Source: JALZUE01 sp051251725 (GTDB lineage Bacteria; Pseudomonadota; Gammaproteobacteria; Enterobacterales; Alteromonadaceae). Taken from it: DNA of 64,000 bases. The position numbers and the translations under genes are program-made. Positions 52,288 through 61,915 of the stretch are shown here, piece after piece. The notes below the pieces were generated by a model. It was not told the origin of the DNA, did no database searches, and saw only the letters and a program-made list of their open reading frames with translations. Location of the stretch: the NCBI GenBank assembly GCA_051251725.1, contig JBPOFN010000006.1:1-64000 (forward strand), written 5' to 3'. How positions within the stretch are numbered: position 1 is the first letter of the stretch; every line of letters starts with the position of its first letter.

Positions 52288-55200
52288 TTATAAATCTACC
52301 GACTTAACCGCCTTTAATGTCACCGGTCCTAATAAACCTGAATCAAGCAGTGGGTCGTCTTTTTTGACAAATTTATAGGTGGTAAATGTCCGGCGATGTC
52401 CTTTTTTACCTGAATTTGGTAAAGGCTCATTGTTGCTATACCAATCAGGCATTACGGGAACGGGTTTACCGTTAGCTTGCCAATATTCTGAACTGTCAGG
52501 ATAATCCTCATCGGTGATCAGACGATTACTCCAAGAGTTAGCAACTTTGACGGTCAGTTGATTATCTCCCACTTTCAGGTAAGAGCTAACATCCAAAGTG
52601 AATGGAGCAATCCACGCAATACCTACTTCTTGGCCATTGATAAATACCTGTGCGGTGTCACTGACTTTACCTAAATCTAAAGTGATTTTTTGCTTAGCTT
52701 GCAAGAGTGATGCGTTAACCGTAAAGGTTTTTTGGTAGCTTGCTACGCCTGAATAAGCGCGGATTTCAGCATTATTAGAGTCTTTCCAATTAAGCAATTT
52801 ATCAAAAGTAAAGCTTTGCTCTAACCCGTAGTCTTTTTCAAACGTCACTTGCCAACTGCCAGTTAATGTTTGATTAGCCGAAATATTGTCAATGGCGATT
52901 TGTTTTACTTTTCCGTCAAGTTCAATTGACAGATTTTTATTTTGTGCTGCCGCTAACTCAATAGAAAATTGCTCGTTATACAAAGCTTCAACATCATGTT
53001 CACGAACCACTTGTGGGCTTAATTTAGTTTTACCCGCCGAATCATGATCAAACACAACAAAGGCTGATTCGTTAGCTTCTAAGCGAAAGGCAACCTGTGT
53101 TAACCCCTCTTGTTGAGCGAAGGCCGCTAGCTTTTTACTATTGCCTGTTCTTGCATCCCACAGCTCAGGTACTTTGCCTGTGACTTCAAAACTCGCATCA
53201 AACAATTGGCGTTTACCGCTATCGTTATAAACAAAATAGATATCTTGCGTAGCGGTTTTTCTGTGGGTGTAGAACAGCTCGGTGATATCTTTGACACGTA
53301 AATCAAAATTAAAGGCCTGTTGCTGATACAAATTTTCCCACTGCTGCGCGCTGGTTACTTTTAGATGAGTGCTAGGTTGTGACCAAATAAAGTCGACCAT
53401 TTTTTCAAATTCAGCTTGTTGTTCACCTGAGACCTTGCGACCAGCCAATTGTTTAATGGGTTTACCAATGATCACGCCGCCTAGTTTGGCAAACTCATAG
53501 ATTTTTTTCACTGAATCAAAATACAAGGTATCGGTGTTGTCTAAATATAATATTTTATATTGCACACCATGATTGAGCTGATAACGGTTATCTTTAAAAA
53601 ACAATTCGGTTTGTAATTTTTCACGATTTAAACAGTCGTAATTGACATAAGTCGGGATTTTTTTAGCGTTACGACGTCTATCAGGACAAGTCGTCGGCGC
53701 CGCATCACCGACATACCACAAGACATCCGATACCGGCTGGCCTTGGCGCAATAAATATTGTCCGCGTGATAAGTAAGTAAACCAGTCTTTGCCTGCGGTT
53801 GAAAACCATGGTTGAGTCGCATCTATATGCGCGCCCCAAGCTTCCATGGTCATCCCTGGCACCACATGAGTATTGGCTTGATGCACAAAACGATGAAAGA
53901 CAAATTGATTCACCCCCAAGGCCCAAGTTTTATCGCCGTCAAATTTCGCGTAAGACGGATTAAATTTAAAATTATGTTCAGGCGTCGCCGTAAATGCCTC
54001 TGCCGAGATAATGTTTTTATTGTAGATATGGCCTGCAGAAGTGCTTGACGCTAACATGTAAATATTGCGTTTTAACCAGAATTCGCCCATAGGAATATCG
54101 GCTTTGCTACCGGCATCAATATCGTTGAATGGCCCAATTCCATAAGGTTCTATGTAAGTTTTAATGCCATCTTTATTGGCTAGTTCGGTAAAATATTGAT
54201 AGTAGTTTTCAGTAATTAATTTGTTGTTTAGATCACGAACGTCCCATAACACCGCTTCAGTTGTTGCAGGTGTTTCAACAAATTTACCTGCGAATAAAGG
54301 TAAAAAGGGTACTAAGTCATAACCATATTGCGCTTTAAATTGTTGCTCATAACCTTGAGTCCAATTTTGACCACCGACTTCGTAGCTATCAATTTCTAAA
54401 CTATGCATTACGCCAGGGGCAACTTTATTTACTTTGTTGATGACGTTAGTAACATAGGCATCGTAATGGGTTTTAAAGGCTTCACGGCTGTATTTATCTA
54501 CTTCTAAACCACGTCCTTCAGCTGTTGGCGGTACATTGGTTGTACCTTTTGCGGTATAACCAAAACGCATAATAGTCCAATCACCTGCAGGTAATGTTAC
54601 ATTTAACTGGCCATCCGTTGTCAGCTTGTTGCTCAAGTTGATGATTTTAGTCGAGTCAATAATATGTGTTTTGCCGGGATTACCTATTTCAGGCAAGGCA
54701 TTATAATCACTACGAGTTGCCGATGTTCTCCCTAAAAAATTGGCCATTTTGGCTGTTGATGCCAAACGAGCTTCATAAATATTCAGCGTTTTGTCGGCAA
54801 CAATTCTAAAATATTTTGCGGTCACACCTTCAAAGGCACCGTCTAATGCCCAACGTATTCGGCCAGGACGCGTTACCGCTAAATTAACATGTTTTTTGAA
54901 ATTTATTCCGTCATCTGAATAATGTAAAGCGTAATTAATTTTTTTACCAAAGCTAATATCCATACTGGCGAAACGGATGGTAACAGGCTGTTCATAAGCA
55001 AACTGCAACCAAACCGGCTGATTATTTTTAGACTTAATAGCTGATTTATTCATCACTTCGATATTCGAAACAACGCTGATATCAAAGTTAGGATCAGATG
55101 CGCTAATGCTTGGTTTTAGTGCTGCGTCTACTAATTCAGTTTTTAATGATGGGTAAGCCAATACTGCAATATCTTGATAATAATTTAACATCGTCATCGG

Positions 55201-55767
55201 CTGCGCTAATTGCACATTAATATTGCCATTATTATCAGGGTTACTATTAACTAAGGTTTCACTCCATGTCACTTGTTTCATAGAGTGCTCGGGCGTTACC
55301 CAAGGGCCACCGCTTGATGACCAACCGTCGCAGTTATGCAGGCCAAAGCTTAAATCAAGGCGTTTAGACTCAGCTGCCATATGGCCAATTAAATCAAGAT
55401 GTTCTGAGGTATTAAATAACACCTTTCCTTTGGATATTTGGCGCCCAATATTGAATAAAATAGTGCCGCCGATACCCGCGTCTGCCATCGCTTCTAAATC
55501 TTTAGTAATCCCCGCAGCTGACATATTACTGTTCATTACGTGATACCAAGTCAGCGGTTTTGTCTCCGCCGGAGGTGATAAAAAGTGCTGATGTAATTGC
55601 TGATGAATATCACCATCAAGATCTTTATCCAATACTTGATTAGAAACTGGATTAGCAGCAAGTGTTTGCTCTGACACTGTTTGCTCAGAGCAACTCAATA
55701 AAGTGATTGCAACAAGTACATTCACCGACCACTTGAGCGTATAAATAAAGTTCGAGGTTAAAGCCAT
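52288..55767 (-). CDS. GH106 alpha-L-rhamnosidase, lipoprotein, copy 3
   Basis: Lipobox LLSC (Cys26) precedes a 1159-residue GH106 enzyme, a close paralog of the one at 40226: KPLTWYHVMNSNMSAAGITKDL, LHNCDGWSSSGGPWVTPEHS, LEIDSYEVGGQNWTQGYEQQ (acidic active-site region), YIEPYGIGPFNDID, IISAEAFTATPE and the jelly-roll LDLGKVSDTAQVFINGQEVGIAW. Should release terminal alpha-L-rhamnose from ulvan oligomers made by PL24 encoded just downstream. Its promoter P8 is divergent from P9. Confidence 0.92.
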   Translation of the reverse strand: MALTSNFIYTLKWSVNVLVAITLLSCSEQTVSEQTLAANPVSNQVLDKDLDGDIHQQLHQHFLSPPAETKPLTWYHVMNSNMSAAGITKDLEAMADAGIGGTILFNIGRQISKGKVLFNTSEHLDLIGHMAAESKRLDLSFGLHNCDGWSSSGGPWVTPEHSMKQVTWSETLVNSNPDNNGNINVQLAQPMTMLNYYQDIAVLAYPSLKTELVDAALKPSISASDPNFDISVVSNIEVMNKSAIKSKNNQPVWLQFAYEQPVTIRFASMDISFGKKINYALHYSDDGINFKKHVNLAVTRPGRIRWALDGAFEGVTAKYFRIVADKTLNIYEARLASTAKMANFLGRTSATRSDYNALPEIGNPGKTHIIDSTKIINLSNKLTTDGQLNVTLPAGDWTIMRFGYTAKGTTNVPPTAEGRGLEVDKYSREAFKTHYDAYVTNVINKVNKVAPGVMHSLEIDSYEVGGQNWTQGYEQQFKAQYGYDLVPFLPLFAGKFVETPATTEAVLWDVRDLNNKLITENYYQYFTELANKDGIKTYIEPYGIGPFNDIDAGSKADIPMGEFWLKRNIYMLASSTSAGHIYNKNIISAEAFTATPEHNFKFNPSYAKFDGDKTWALGVNQFVFHRFVHQANTHVVPGMTMEAWGAHIDATQPWFSTAGKDWFTYLSRGQYLLRQGQPVSDVLWYVGDAAPTTCPDRRRNAKKIPTYVNYDCLNREKLQTELFFKDNRYQLNHGVQYKILYLDNTDTLYFDSVKKIYEFAKLGGVIIGKPIKQLAGRKVSGEQQAEFEKMVDFIWSQPSTHLKVTSAQQWENLYQQQAFNFDLRVKDITELFYTHRKTATQDIYFVYNDSGKRQLFDASFEVTGKVPELWDARTGNSKKLAAFAQQEGLTQVAFRLEANESAFVVFDHDSAGKTKLSPQVVREHDVEALYNEQFSIELAAAQNKNLSIELDGKVKQIAIDNISANQTLTGSWQVTFEKDYGLEQSFTFDKLLNWKDSNNAEIRAYSGVASYQKTFTVNASLLQAKQKITLDLGKVSDTAQVFINGQEVGIAWIAPFTLDVSSYLKVGDNQLTVKVANSWSNRLITDEDYPDSSEYWQANGKPVPVMPDWYSNNEPLPNSGKKGHRRTFTTYKFVKKDDPLLDSGLLGPVTLKAVKSVDL

Positions 55768-55875
55768 ATCAGTTCCGTTATTAAATACTCGCGCGCTAAA
55801 TAAAACATAGCGCTAGCTAATGATTATTTTTCAGCGCCAATAAATGGGTTGAAATTATTGTTCTGTAGAGGAAGA

Positions 55876-55901
55876 GACAACAAAACTAAAAATTGATACC
55901 C
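55876..55901 (-). promoter_or_regulatory. Predicted ECF-sigma promoter P8, for GH106-PL24
   Basis: Minus strand: TAGGGGTATCAATTTTT with GGGTATC at 55901-55895, 15 nt, TGTCTCTTCC from 55879. Start codon about 110 nt downstream. Confidence 0.8.
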
Positions 55902-55959
55902 CTAGCGATAAAATAAATTTGCGCTTGGTACCTGCTAGCTTAACTAATTTCGATTATTG

Positions 55960-55985
55960 GGGTATCAATTTCCCTATTTTATGGC
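55960..55985 (+). promoter_or_regulatory. Predicted ECF-sigma promoter P9, for the dehydrogenase/cytochrome fusion
   Basis: Plus strand: TTGGGGTATCAATTTCC with GGGTATC at 55960-55966, 15 nt, TGGCTTTTCC from 55982. Start codon about 75 nt downstream. It is divergent from P8 with 58 bp between the two -35 blocks. Confidence 0.78.
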
Positions 55986-56061
55986 TTTTCCTATTATGAC
56001 GAGTCATTGATGGCTGATTGGCTATCTAACTTAAAACCTCAAGTAGATGTGGAAGTTAAAT

Positions 56062-59000
56062 ATGAGAAGAACATTATTCATTTTTTGTTGGGTCTGGTTA
56101 TTTCAGCAACCGTTACAGGCAAAAGAAAGCCCGCAATTAAAACAAGTTAATGTTGCGCAAGAACAGGCTAGGGCGATGCCGACCTGGATTTGGAAACAAG
56201 GCAAAAAGACGACTGAATTTGTCGAATTTCAAAAGATTATTAACCTAGATGAATTACCTAGTTCGGCTCAATTAAGAACAACGGGTGATATGTTAATGGC
56301 GTTATCTATTAATAACACCAAAGTTTCTACCTCAAGAGACTGGCGAAAACCGCTGATCGATGATATTGCTCAATATCTGGTTAAGGGTCAAAACATCATT
56401 AACGCTAAACTCTTGAATGAAAAAAATGAACCTGGTTTTATTTTCGATTTACAGCTTAGCAATAAAACCAAAGGCACCTGGCACATCATTTCTGATAGCA
56501 GCTGGCAAACTAAAGTGTATAAAGGGCAATGGCAGGCGGCTGCAGAAATAAAACCTTATGGAACTAAGCCTTGGGGTGATGTCTTGTATAACCCTGCAAG
56601 TGTTCAAGAAACCGCTAAAACTAGTGACGATGCAAGTGATAATAAGCCTCAAGATCTAGCGCTTAAAACCTTACCGGGTTTTAAAGCAGAAAAAATTTAT
56701 ACGGTCGATAAAGAAACTCAAGGTTCTTGGGTGGCTTTAACCCATGATCATAAAGGTAGAATACTTTCCGCTGATCAATACGGTGCCATTCACCGTATTA
56801 CTTTAGGCTCACCACTAGCAGTTGAAAAGCTTTCACTTAAAACCAGTAACGCACATGGCTTACTTTATGCGTTTGACGCGCTATACGTTATTACTAGTTT
56901 TGGCGACAGCAACGGATTGTATCGATTATCAGATACTAATGGTGATGATCAATTTGATAAAGAAGAGTACCTGATCCCTATTAGTTCGAGCGGAGAGCAT
57001 GGTGCTCATAGCATTGTCTTATCCCCGGACAAAAAATCCTTGTACATTATTGCCGGTAACTATGCTGTGCTCCCAAACAGTGTCACAAAAACACGTGCCG
57101 CTAAAAACTGGGGAGAAGATCAACTGTTTCCTCGCATGGCTGATCCCCGCGGTCATGCTAAAAATCGTCTGGCACCAGGAGGCTGGGTGATCAATATTTC
57201 GCCTGATGGTAAACATCAAGAATTAATCGCACACGGCTTTAGAAATATTTTTGATGCTGCATTTAACAACCAAGGTGAGTTATTTACTTTTGACTCAGAC
57301 ATGGAATATGACGTTGGCACACCTTGGTATCGTCCAACACGCGTTAATCATGTGGTGTCAGGCGTTGATTATGGTTGGCGCAACGGCTCTGGTAAATGGC
57401 CCGAGTATTATGGCGATACTTTACCTGCAACATTAAATATTGGCCCTGGCAGTCCAACAGGTTTGGTGAGCGGTAACAATGCAAAATTCCCAGCAAAATA
57501 TCAAAATGCAATTTTCATTAATGATTGGACCTACGGCACCATGTACGCAGTTCATCTGACACCAGATGGCGCGTCTTACAAAGCAACTAAAGAAGAATTT
57601 GTCGCCGGTAAACCCTTACCATTAACCGACCTGATCATACACCCAGACGGTAATATGTATTTTGTCGTTGGTGGTCGGCGCACACAATCCGCCTTATATA
57701 AATTAAGTTATATTGGCAATGAATCAACTGCGGCTATTAGTGCACTGCCGATCACCAAAGAGCTGAAAATTAGAAGAGAGTTAGAGCAACTACATGTTGA
57801 TGGCATAGGACCTGAGTCTATTGCAACTGCGTGGCAATATTTAAGTCATTCAGACCGGTTTATCCGCTATGCAGCAAGAACGGTAATAGAAAAACAGCCT
57901 GTCTATTTATGGCGCGACAAGTTTACCGCCGAACAAAATGACTGGGCCATTATCGAGGGCGCTACGGCATTAGCTCGCGTGGGGGAACCCAAACATAAAA
58001 CAGCCATTTTAACGCAACTTAAAACCCTCGATTATCCGTCGATACGCCATGATAAGTTTCTCGCCGCCTTACGTGCTTACGACTTAACCTTTATTCGTTT
58101 AGAGCAAAAATCAAACCGCGTAAACGACAGCATAGCCTTCAAAGACAAACAGTTGGCGATCGATACCTTAAATCCGCTATTTCCAACTAAAGACAATTTG
58201 CTCAACCGTGAGCTTGCTAAAATTTTGTTATATCTAAACGCGCCAGGGGCGGTCTCAAAAACTGTTCATCAAATGCTGACAGCAACAGAAGAGCAAGCAG
58301 AATTTATTTCAGACGAAATACTTAATCGTAATGAACGTTATAAAAAAGCAACGCTGCGGATGAAACAATCTCAACCAAATATTCAGCAATATAGCTTAGC
58401 TTTTTTGTTACGTTCAATTAGTGAAGGCTGGACTGAAGCAGATCGCACGAGTTATTTTTCTTGGTTTCCTCGTGCCAAAACTTGGCAAGGCGGCAATAGT
58501 TTTAGTCACTACATCGAAAATGCTCGTAAAGAAGCGTTAATTCATGTCGTTGATGATAGCGCACGTCAGCAATACGCGCATAGTTCATTGCAGTCAGAGA
58601 TCAAATCAAGAGAGATCACACCGCCACAAGGCCCTGGCCAAATTTGGACCGTTGCGAGTGCAAGTAAAGCATTTAAAAATAATCAATCGGGTCGTAATTT
58701 TAAAAATGGTGAAAATCTGTATCATGCGGCGTCCTGTGCTAGCTGTCATCTATTTAACGGCCAAAACGGCGGTATTGGTCCAGACCTAACCGGTTCTTCA
58801 AATCGTTATACCATCACTGATATGATGGAAAATATCATTGAGCCATCAAAGGTTATCTCAGATCAATATGGCAGTACGTTACTGAATATGAAAGATGGCT
58901 CACAAATAATCGGTAGAATAGGGGGTGAAGAAGACGGTGTTGTCACCGTAATGACCAATCCGTTTGCACCAGACTCTGCTATTAATGTTGATCTTTCAAA

Positions 59001-59799
59001 AGTAAAAAACCAAGAGCCTTGGCATATTTCACCTATGCCGCCAGGATTGTTGAATGCGTTAAATGCTGAAGAATTAAGTGATTTAATCAGTTATATTTTT
59101 TCGGCAGGCGATGACCAGCATGAATATTTCACGAGCAAAAACAGCAGTCAAAAGCCAAGTAAAAGCGCTCAAGCAATAGCTAAATCGGCTAACACTGTGC
59201 AGTTATTTAATGGCAAAAACTTTGAAGGTTGGCAAGGTGATCTAAGCCGATGGCGGGTTGAAAATGGCGTTATTGTTGGCAGCACCATGGAACATAGTCT
59301 TAAGCATAACTCTTTTCTGATCTGGGATGGTCTAGTCGGGGATTTTGAGCTATCACTTGAAGTGAAGGTTGAAGGGCAAAATAACTCAGGAGTGATGTAC
59401 CGCGCAGCACAGAAAAAATCTGAAGGTTGGCGCTTAACCGGCAACCAACTGGATATTCATCCAAAGCCGGTTTATGTTGGTATGCTTTATTCAGAAGGTA
59501 CGGGGCGAAACATTGTCGCTCGTGGTGGTACTAAAGTTAAAGTAGATGCTGAAACGGGCGAGCCTAGTGTTGTCGGGAAAACAGAGCCGGTTATTGCGGT
59601 CGATATTTCAACATGGCAAACTTATAAAGTGGTCGCTAAAGGTAATCGCTTGCAACATTATGTTAATGGCCGTTTAACGATTGATTTAGAAGATGATCAC
59701 AAGGATAAATTGCTTCGAGGTAAGATAGGATTGCAAATTCATAAAGGCAAACCAATGAAAGCGTATTTCAGAAATATTCAGCTTAAAAAACTAAATTAA
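56062..59799 (+). CDS. Secreted fusion: dehydrogenase-like propeller, cytochrome c, 3-keto-disaccharide hydrolase domain
   Basis: GGAAG is well placed for the ATG at 56062, which starts a signal peptide (MRRTLFIFCWVWLFQQPLQA); an ATG at 56047 is the alternative, and residue numbers here count from it. Domains in order: a sandwich like the rhamnosidase N-terminus (about 45-190, TWIWKQGKKTTEFVEF); a six-bladed-type sugar dehydrogenase/NHL propeller (about 205-570, DHKGRILSADQYGAIHRI, HGFRNIFDAAFN); a HEAT-like helical region (about 575-870); a heme c domain with CASCH at 897-901; and a DUF1080/3-keto-disaccharide hydrolase domain (about 1050-1250, VQLFNGKNFEGWQG). This set is typical of PVC-type heme-binding proteins. 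I infer sugar oxidation coupled to cleavage of the oxidised glycoside; no activity is proven. Confidence 0.8.
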   Translation: MRRTLFIFCWVWLFQQPLQAKESPQLKQVNVAQEQARAMPTWIWKQGKKTTEFVEFQKIINLDELPSSAQLRTTGDMLMALSINNTKVSTSRDWRKPLIDDIAQYLVKGQNIINAKLLNEKNEPGFIFDLQLSNKTKGTWHIISDSSWQTKVYKGQWQAAAEIKPYGTKPWGDVLYNPASVQETAKTSDDASDNKPQDLALKTLPGFKAEKIYTVDKETQGSWVALTHDHKGRILSADQYGAIHRITLGSPLAVEKLSLKTSNAHGLLYAFDALYVITSFGDSNGLYRLSDTNGDDQFDKEEYLIPISSSGEHGAHSIVLSPDKKSLYIIAGNYAVLPNSVTKTRAAKNWGEDQLFPRMADPRGHAKNRLAPGGWVINISPDGKHQELIAHGFRNIFDAAFNNQGELFTFDSDMEYDVGTPWYRPTRVNHVVSGVDYGWRNGSGKWPEYYGDTLPATLNIGPGSPTGLVSGNNAKFPAKYQNAIFINDWTYGTMYAVHLTPDGASYKATKEEFVAGKPLPLTDLIIHPDGNMYFVVGGRRTQSALYKLSYIGNESTAAISALPITKELKIRRELEQLHVDGIGPESIATAWQYLSHSDRFIRYAARTVIEKQPVYLWRDKFTAEQNDWAIIEGATALARVGEPKHKTAILTQLKTLDYPSIRHDKFLAALRAYDLTFIRLEQKSNRVNDSIAFKDKQLAIDTLNPLFPTKDNLLNRELAKILLYLNAPGAVSKTVHQMLTATEEQAEFISDEILNRNERYKKATLRMKQSQPNIQQYSLAFLLRSISEGWTEADRTSYFSWFPRAKTWQGGNSFSHYIENARKEALIHVVDDSARQQYAHSSLQSEIKSREITPPQGPGQIWTVASASKAFKNNQSGRNFKNGENLYHAASCASCHLFNGQNGGIGPDLTGSSNRYTITDMMENIIEPSKVISDQYGSTLLNMKDGSQIIGRIGGEEDGVVTVMTNPFAPDSAINVDLSKVKNQEPWHISPMPPGLLNALNAEELSDLISYIFSAGDDQHEYFTSKNSSQKPSKSAQAIAKSANTVQLFNGKNFEGWQGDLSRWRVENGVIVGSTMEHSLKHNSFLIWDGLVGDFELSLEVKVEGQNNSGVMYRAAQKKSEGWRLTGNQLDIHPKPVYVGMLYSEGTGRNIVARGGTKVKVDAETGEPSVVGKTEPVIAVDISTWQTYKVVAKGNRLQHYVNGRLTIDLEDDHKDKLLRGKIGLQIHKGKPMKAYFRNIQLKKLN

Positions 59800-59982
59800 C
59801 TGCACTTAACCTTATTAACAGCAAGCATAATAGTGTTTGCTGTTAGCTCAAAAGGTTAACGTTAAATGCCCTAACTAGGTCAGCGTAAGTCGTGTCATCA
59901 ATTAGATAACCTAAACCCAAGTTAGGTTAAGGCAACTTGAACTTACCAAGTTAACTATTGGTAAGTTATTTCTGTGTATAAA

Positions 59983-60018
59983 AAAAGGCGATGCAATAGG
60001 AATATTGCGTCGCCTTTT
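59983..60018. terminator. Bidirectional rho-independent terminator
   Basis: A 15-bp stem with one G-T pair (59983-59997 with 60004-60018), A run before and T run after. It serves the fusion gene on plus and the PEP-CTERM remnant and anti-sigma gene on minus. Confidence 0.88.
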
Positions 60019-60037
60019 AATGTTTATTAACACTAAA

Positions 60038-60178
60038 TTAGCTGTTATTGCTTGTTATTCTTCGATTAACTAATAACAAACCTGCCATTAATGAAGACCA
60101 AACAAACGTTGACGGTTCAGGTACATCGATAATTTCTTCGCCGAACTCATCGCCAATAAACACTGATGCAGCTAATTC
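60038..60178 (-). pseudogene. Orphan PEP-CTERM sorting tail
   Basis: The minus-strand frame after a TAA (60176-60178) reads ELAASVFIGDEFGEEIID, then VPEPSTFVWSSLMAGLLLVNRR and a short end to a stop at 60038. VPEPST, a hydrophobic span and RR are the PEP-CTERM (exosortase) signal. There is no start codon or protein body; the frame is in phase with the anti-sigma gene upstream but separated from it by stops at both ends of the gap. It is a remnant of a PEP-CTERM protein, or the former tail of the LamG protein. Confidence 0.65.
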
Positions 60179-60223
60179 TTAAAACACTACCGCGGCAGCC
60201 TTATTTTGATGTCGTTGTTTTTA

Positions 60224-61915
60224 TCATTTCACAATTGTTTTAATAGATTTAGGTAAGCCAGTAAGTGGATCGATAACAACAGTTTTATACGCGGGTAGTT
60301 GAATTTTTACTATCTCGGGTAGCTCAACGGTATTGGCCTTAAAACCAAAATAATTTAACCCTTGCTGGCTGAAAGCATAATGCTGTTCAATCATAAAATT
60401 TGGCAGGGCAAAATCATAAAACGCAACCTCATCAATCACCCCAGCAAAGGCTTCATAGTCTTTATCATGGTTAGGTGAATTGCCGATATTCGCCATGCCT
60501 GAGCCGCCACTTAATATTTTTGAACCGGGCGGGTATTGGTAGCTGGCTAACATTTTTCCGTCAATATAAATGGCTTTTAATCCCGACGATACATCATAGC
60601 TTGCGACCACATGATGCGCGTTACCATCTTTTAATTGACGTAAACTTGGCCGGTCACCTTTACCATCTAAAGGCAGTTTTAATTCGTGATAACCTTGCCC
60701 AACAAGATACAAGCCAAAGCTTAGGCTTTCATCAACATCACCCTCGGGTTTGAGGTAAGTTTTACCTTTATCGTTCTGAAAGCTTAGCAACATCCGCAAT
60801 TCTTTATCAGATTGATCTTTTCTAAAAATTTGATCTTGTTCACGAGGTAAACCGTTAAATTGTGGTTTTATAAGGGCTTCAATAGTCACACCATCGGTGA
60901 CCGAAAAACTACCCGTAGCGGGCGCTGTTCCGCCGCCACTGCCAACATTTAACCGAGCACTAGCGCTGTTATCAAATTCAAAGGCGCCAGTACCTACTAA
61001 TCCATTTACACGTTTTGCGCCGCTCCCCGTTAGGCCATAAGCATCACCAGCTAAATCAATGACCCGGTCACTATTACTATCAAATGGCCAATAATGTGTC
61101 GGGCGCCAACGGTTAGGTATGATACTAGTTTCTTGCCCCGTACTTACTTCAGCAAAGTTATTATAAATATCAACAGTGACAGTTGAGCCTTCCGAGTTGA
61201 CGGTGAAATTTGGTGCGTATATTTCAATGTTTTTACCCAATGCTTTTGAAATGGCCACCGTTCCTTGTTTTAATTCAACCTCGGTATTATTAAAAAGTTT
61301 TAAACGGCTGAATTTTTCTAGGGCAAGTTCATCGCCGGTAATCAGTTTTATAACCGTCGGTTTTTCTGCGGTGTAAGTACCAGCCATCAAGTATGAAGAG
61401 TCATTTTGATTTTCTGAACGCGTATTTAATCTCCCTTCAATCACCTGGGCAAGGTAATTATTACTCGAAAAAATATCAGTTAAAAAGTTACTGGTTGAAC
61501 GATTTATTGTCACAAATAGCAAGATAGCCACAAACAAGCACAAAGCTAAAATACCAAAATATACAAAACGTTTTGGGCTATTCTCCCCGAGCGGAGGAGT
61601 CGGAGAGTTCGGTTTATCGAAAGCTAGATGAGAAATATCAAATGGTTGCTCAGCTATTGGCACGTTACCATCACGGTTGGCTGGCCGGATTATCACCTCT
61701 TCGATTTGCAATTTTCTGCGAACAATTTCCACTGCTGATTCTGATGCAGCGCTCATATGGACATGCATATCAATATATTCGTAATAAAAACGCTGTGCTG
61801 CTTCATTATCTTTTAACAGCACTTCTAATTGCTCAACTTGCGCGGGGCTAACGTCTTCATTACAAACACTGTCAGCAATGGCTTTGATTTCTTGAAATTC
61901 ATCACTGCGGTTCAA
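60224..61915 (-). CDS. Membrane anti-sigma factor with FecR-like and LamG domains, copy 2
   Basis: The 563-residue paralog of the protein at 34940 has the same order: cytoplasmic anti-sigma part (about 1-70; FYYEYIDMHVHMSAA), membrane segment (about 117-136), FecR-like domain (about 150-265; IKLITGDELALEKFSRLKLF) and LamG domain (about 275-510; RLNVGSGGGTAPATGSFSV, AFAGVIDEVAFYDFALP). The LamG part is much better conserved between the two than the cytoplasmic half, which suggests related ligands. The start overlaps the sigma gene by four bases. Confidence 0.8.
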   Translation of the reverse strand: MNRSDEFQEIKAIADSVCNEDVSPAQVEQLEVLLKDNEAAQRFYYEYIDMHVHMSAASESAVEIVRRKLQIEEVIIRPANRDGNVPIAEQPFDISHLAFDKPNSPTPPLGENSPKRFVYFGILALCLFVAILLFVTINRSTSNFLTDIFSSNNYLAQVIEGRLNTRSENQNDSSYLMAGTYTAEKPTVIKLITGDELALEKFSRLKLFNNTEVELKQGTVAISKALGKNIEIYAPNFTVNSEGSTVTVDIYNNFAEVSTGQETSIIPNRWRPTHYWPFDSNSDRVIDLAGDAYGLTGSGAKRVNGLVGTGAFEFDNSASARLNVGSGGGTAPATGSFSVTDGVTIEALIKPQFNGLPREQDQIFRKDQSDKELRMLLSFQNDKGKTYLKPEGDVDESLSFGLYLVGQGYHELKLPLDGKGDRPSLRQLKDGNAHHVVASYDVSSGLKAIYIDGKMLASYQYPPGSKILSGGSGMANIGNSPNHDKDYEAFAGVIDEVAFYDFALPNFMIEQHYAFSQQGLNYFGFKANTVELPEIVKIQLPAYKTVVIDPLTGLPKSIKTIVK

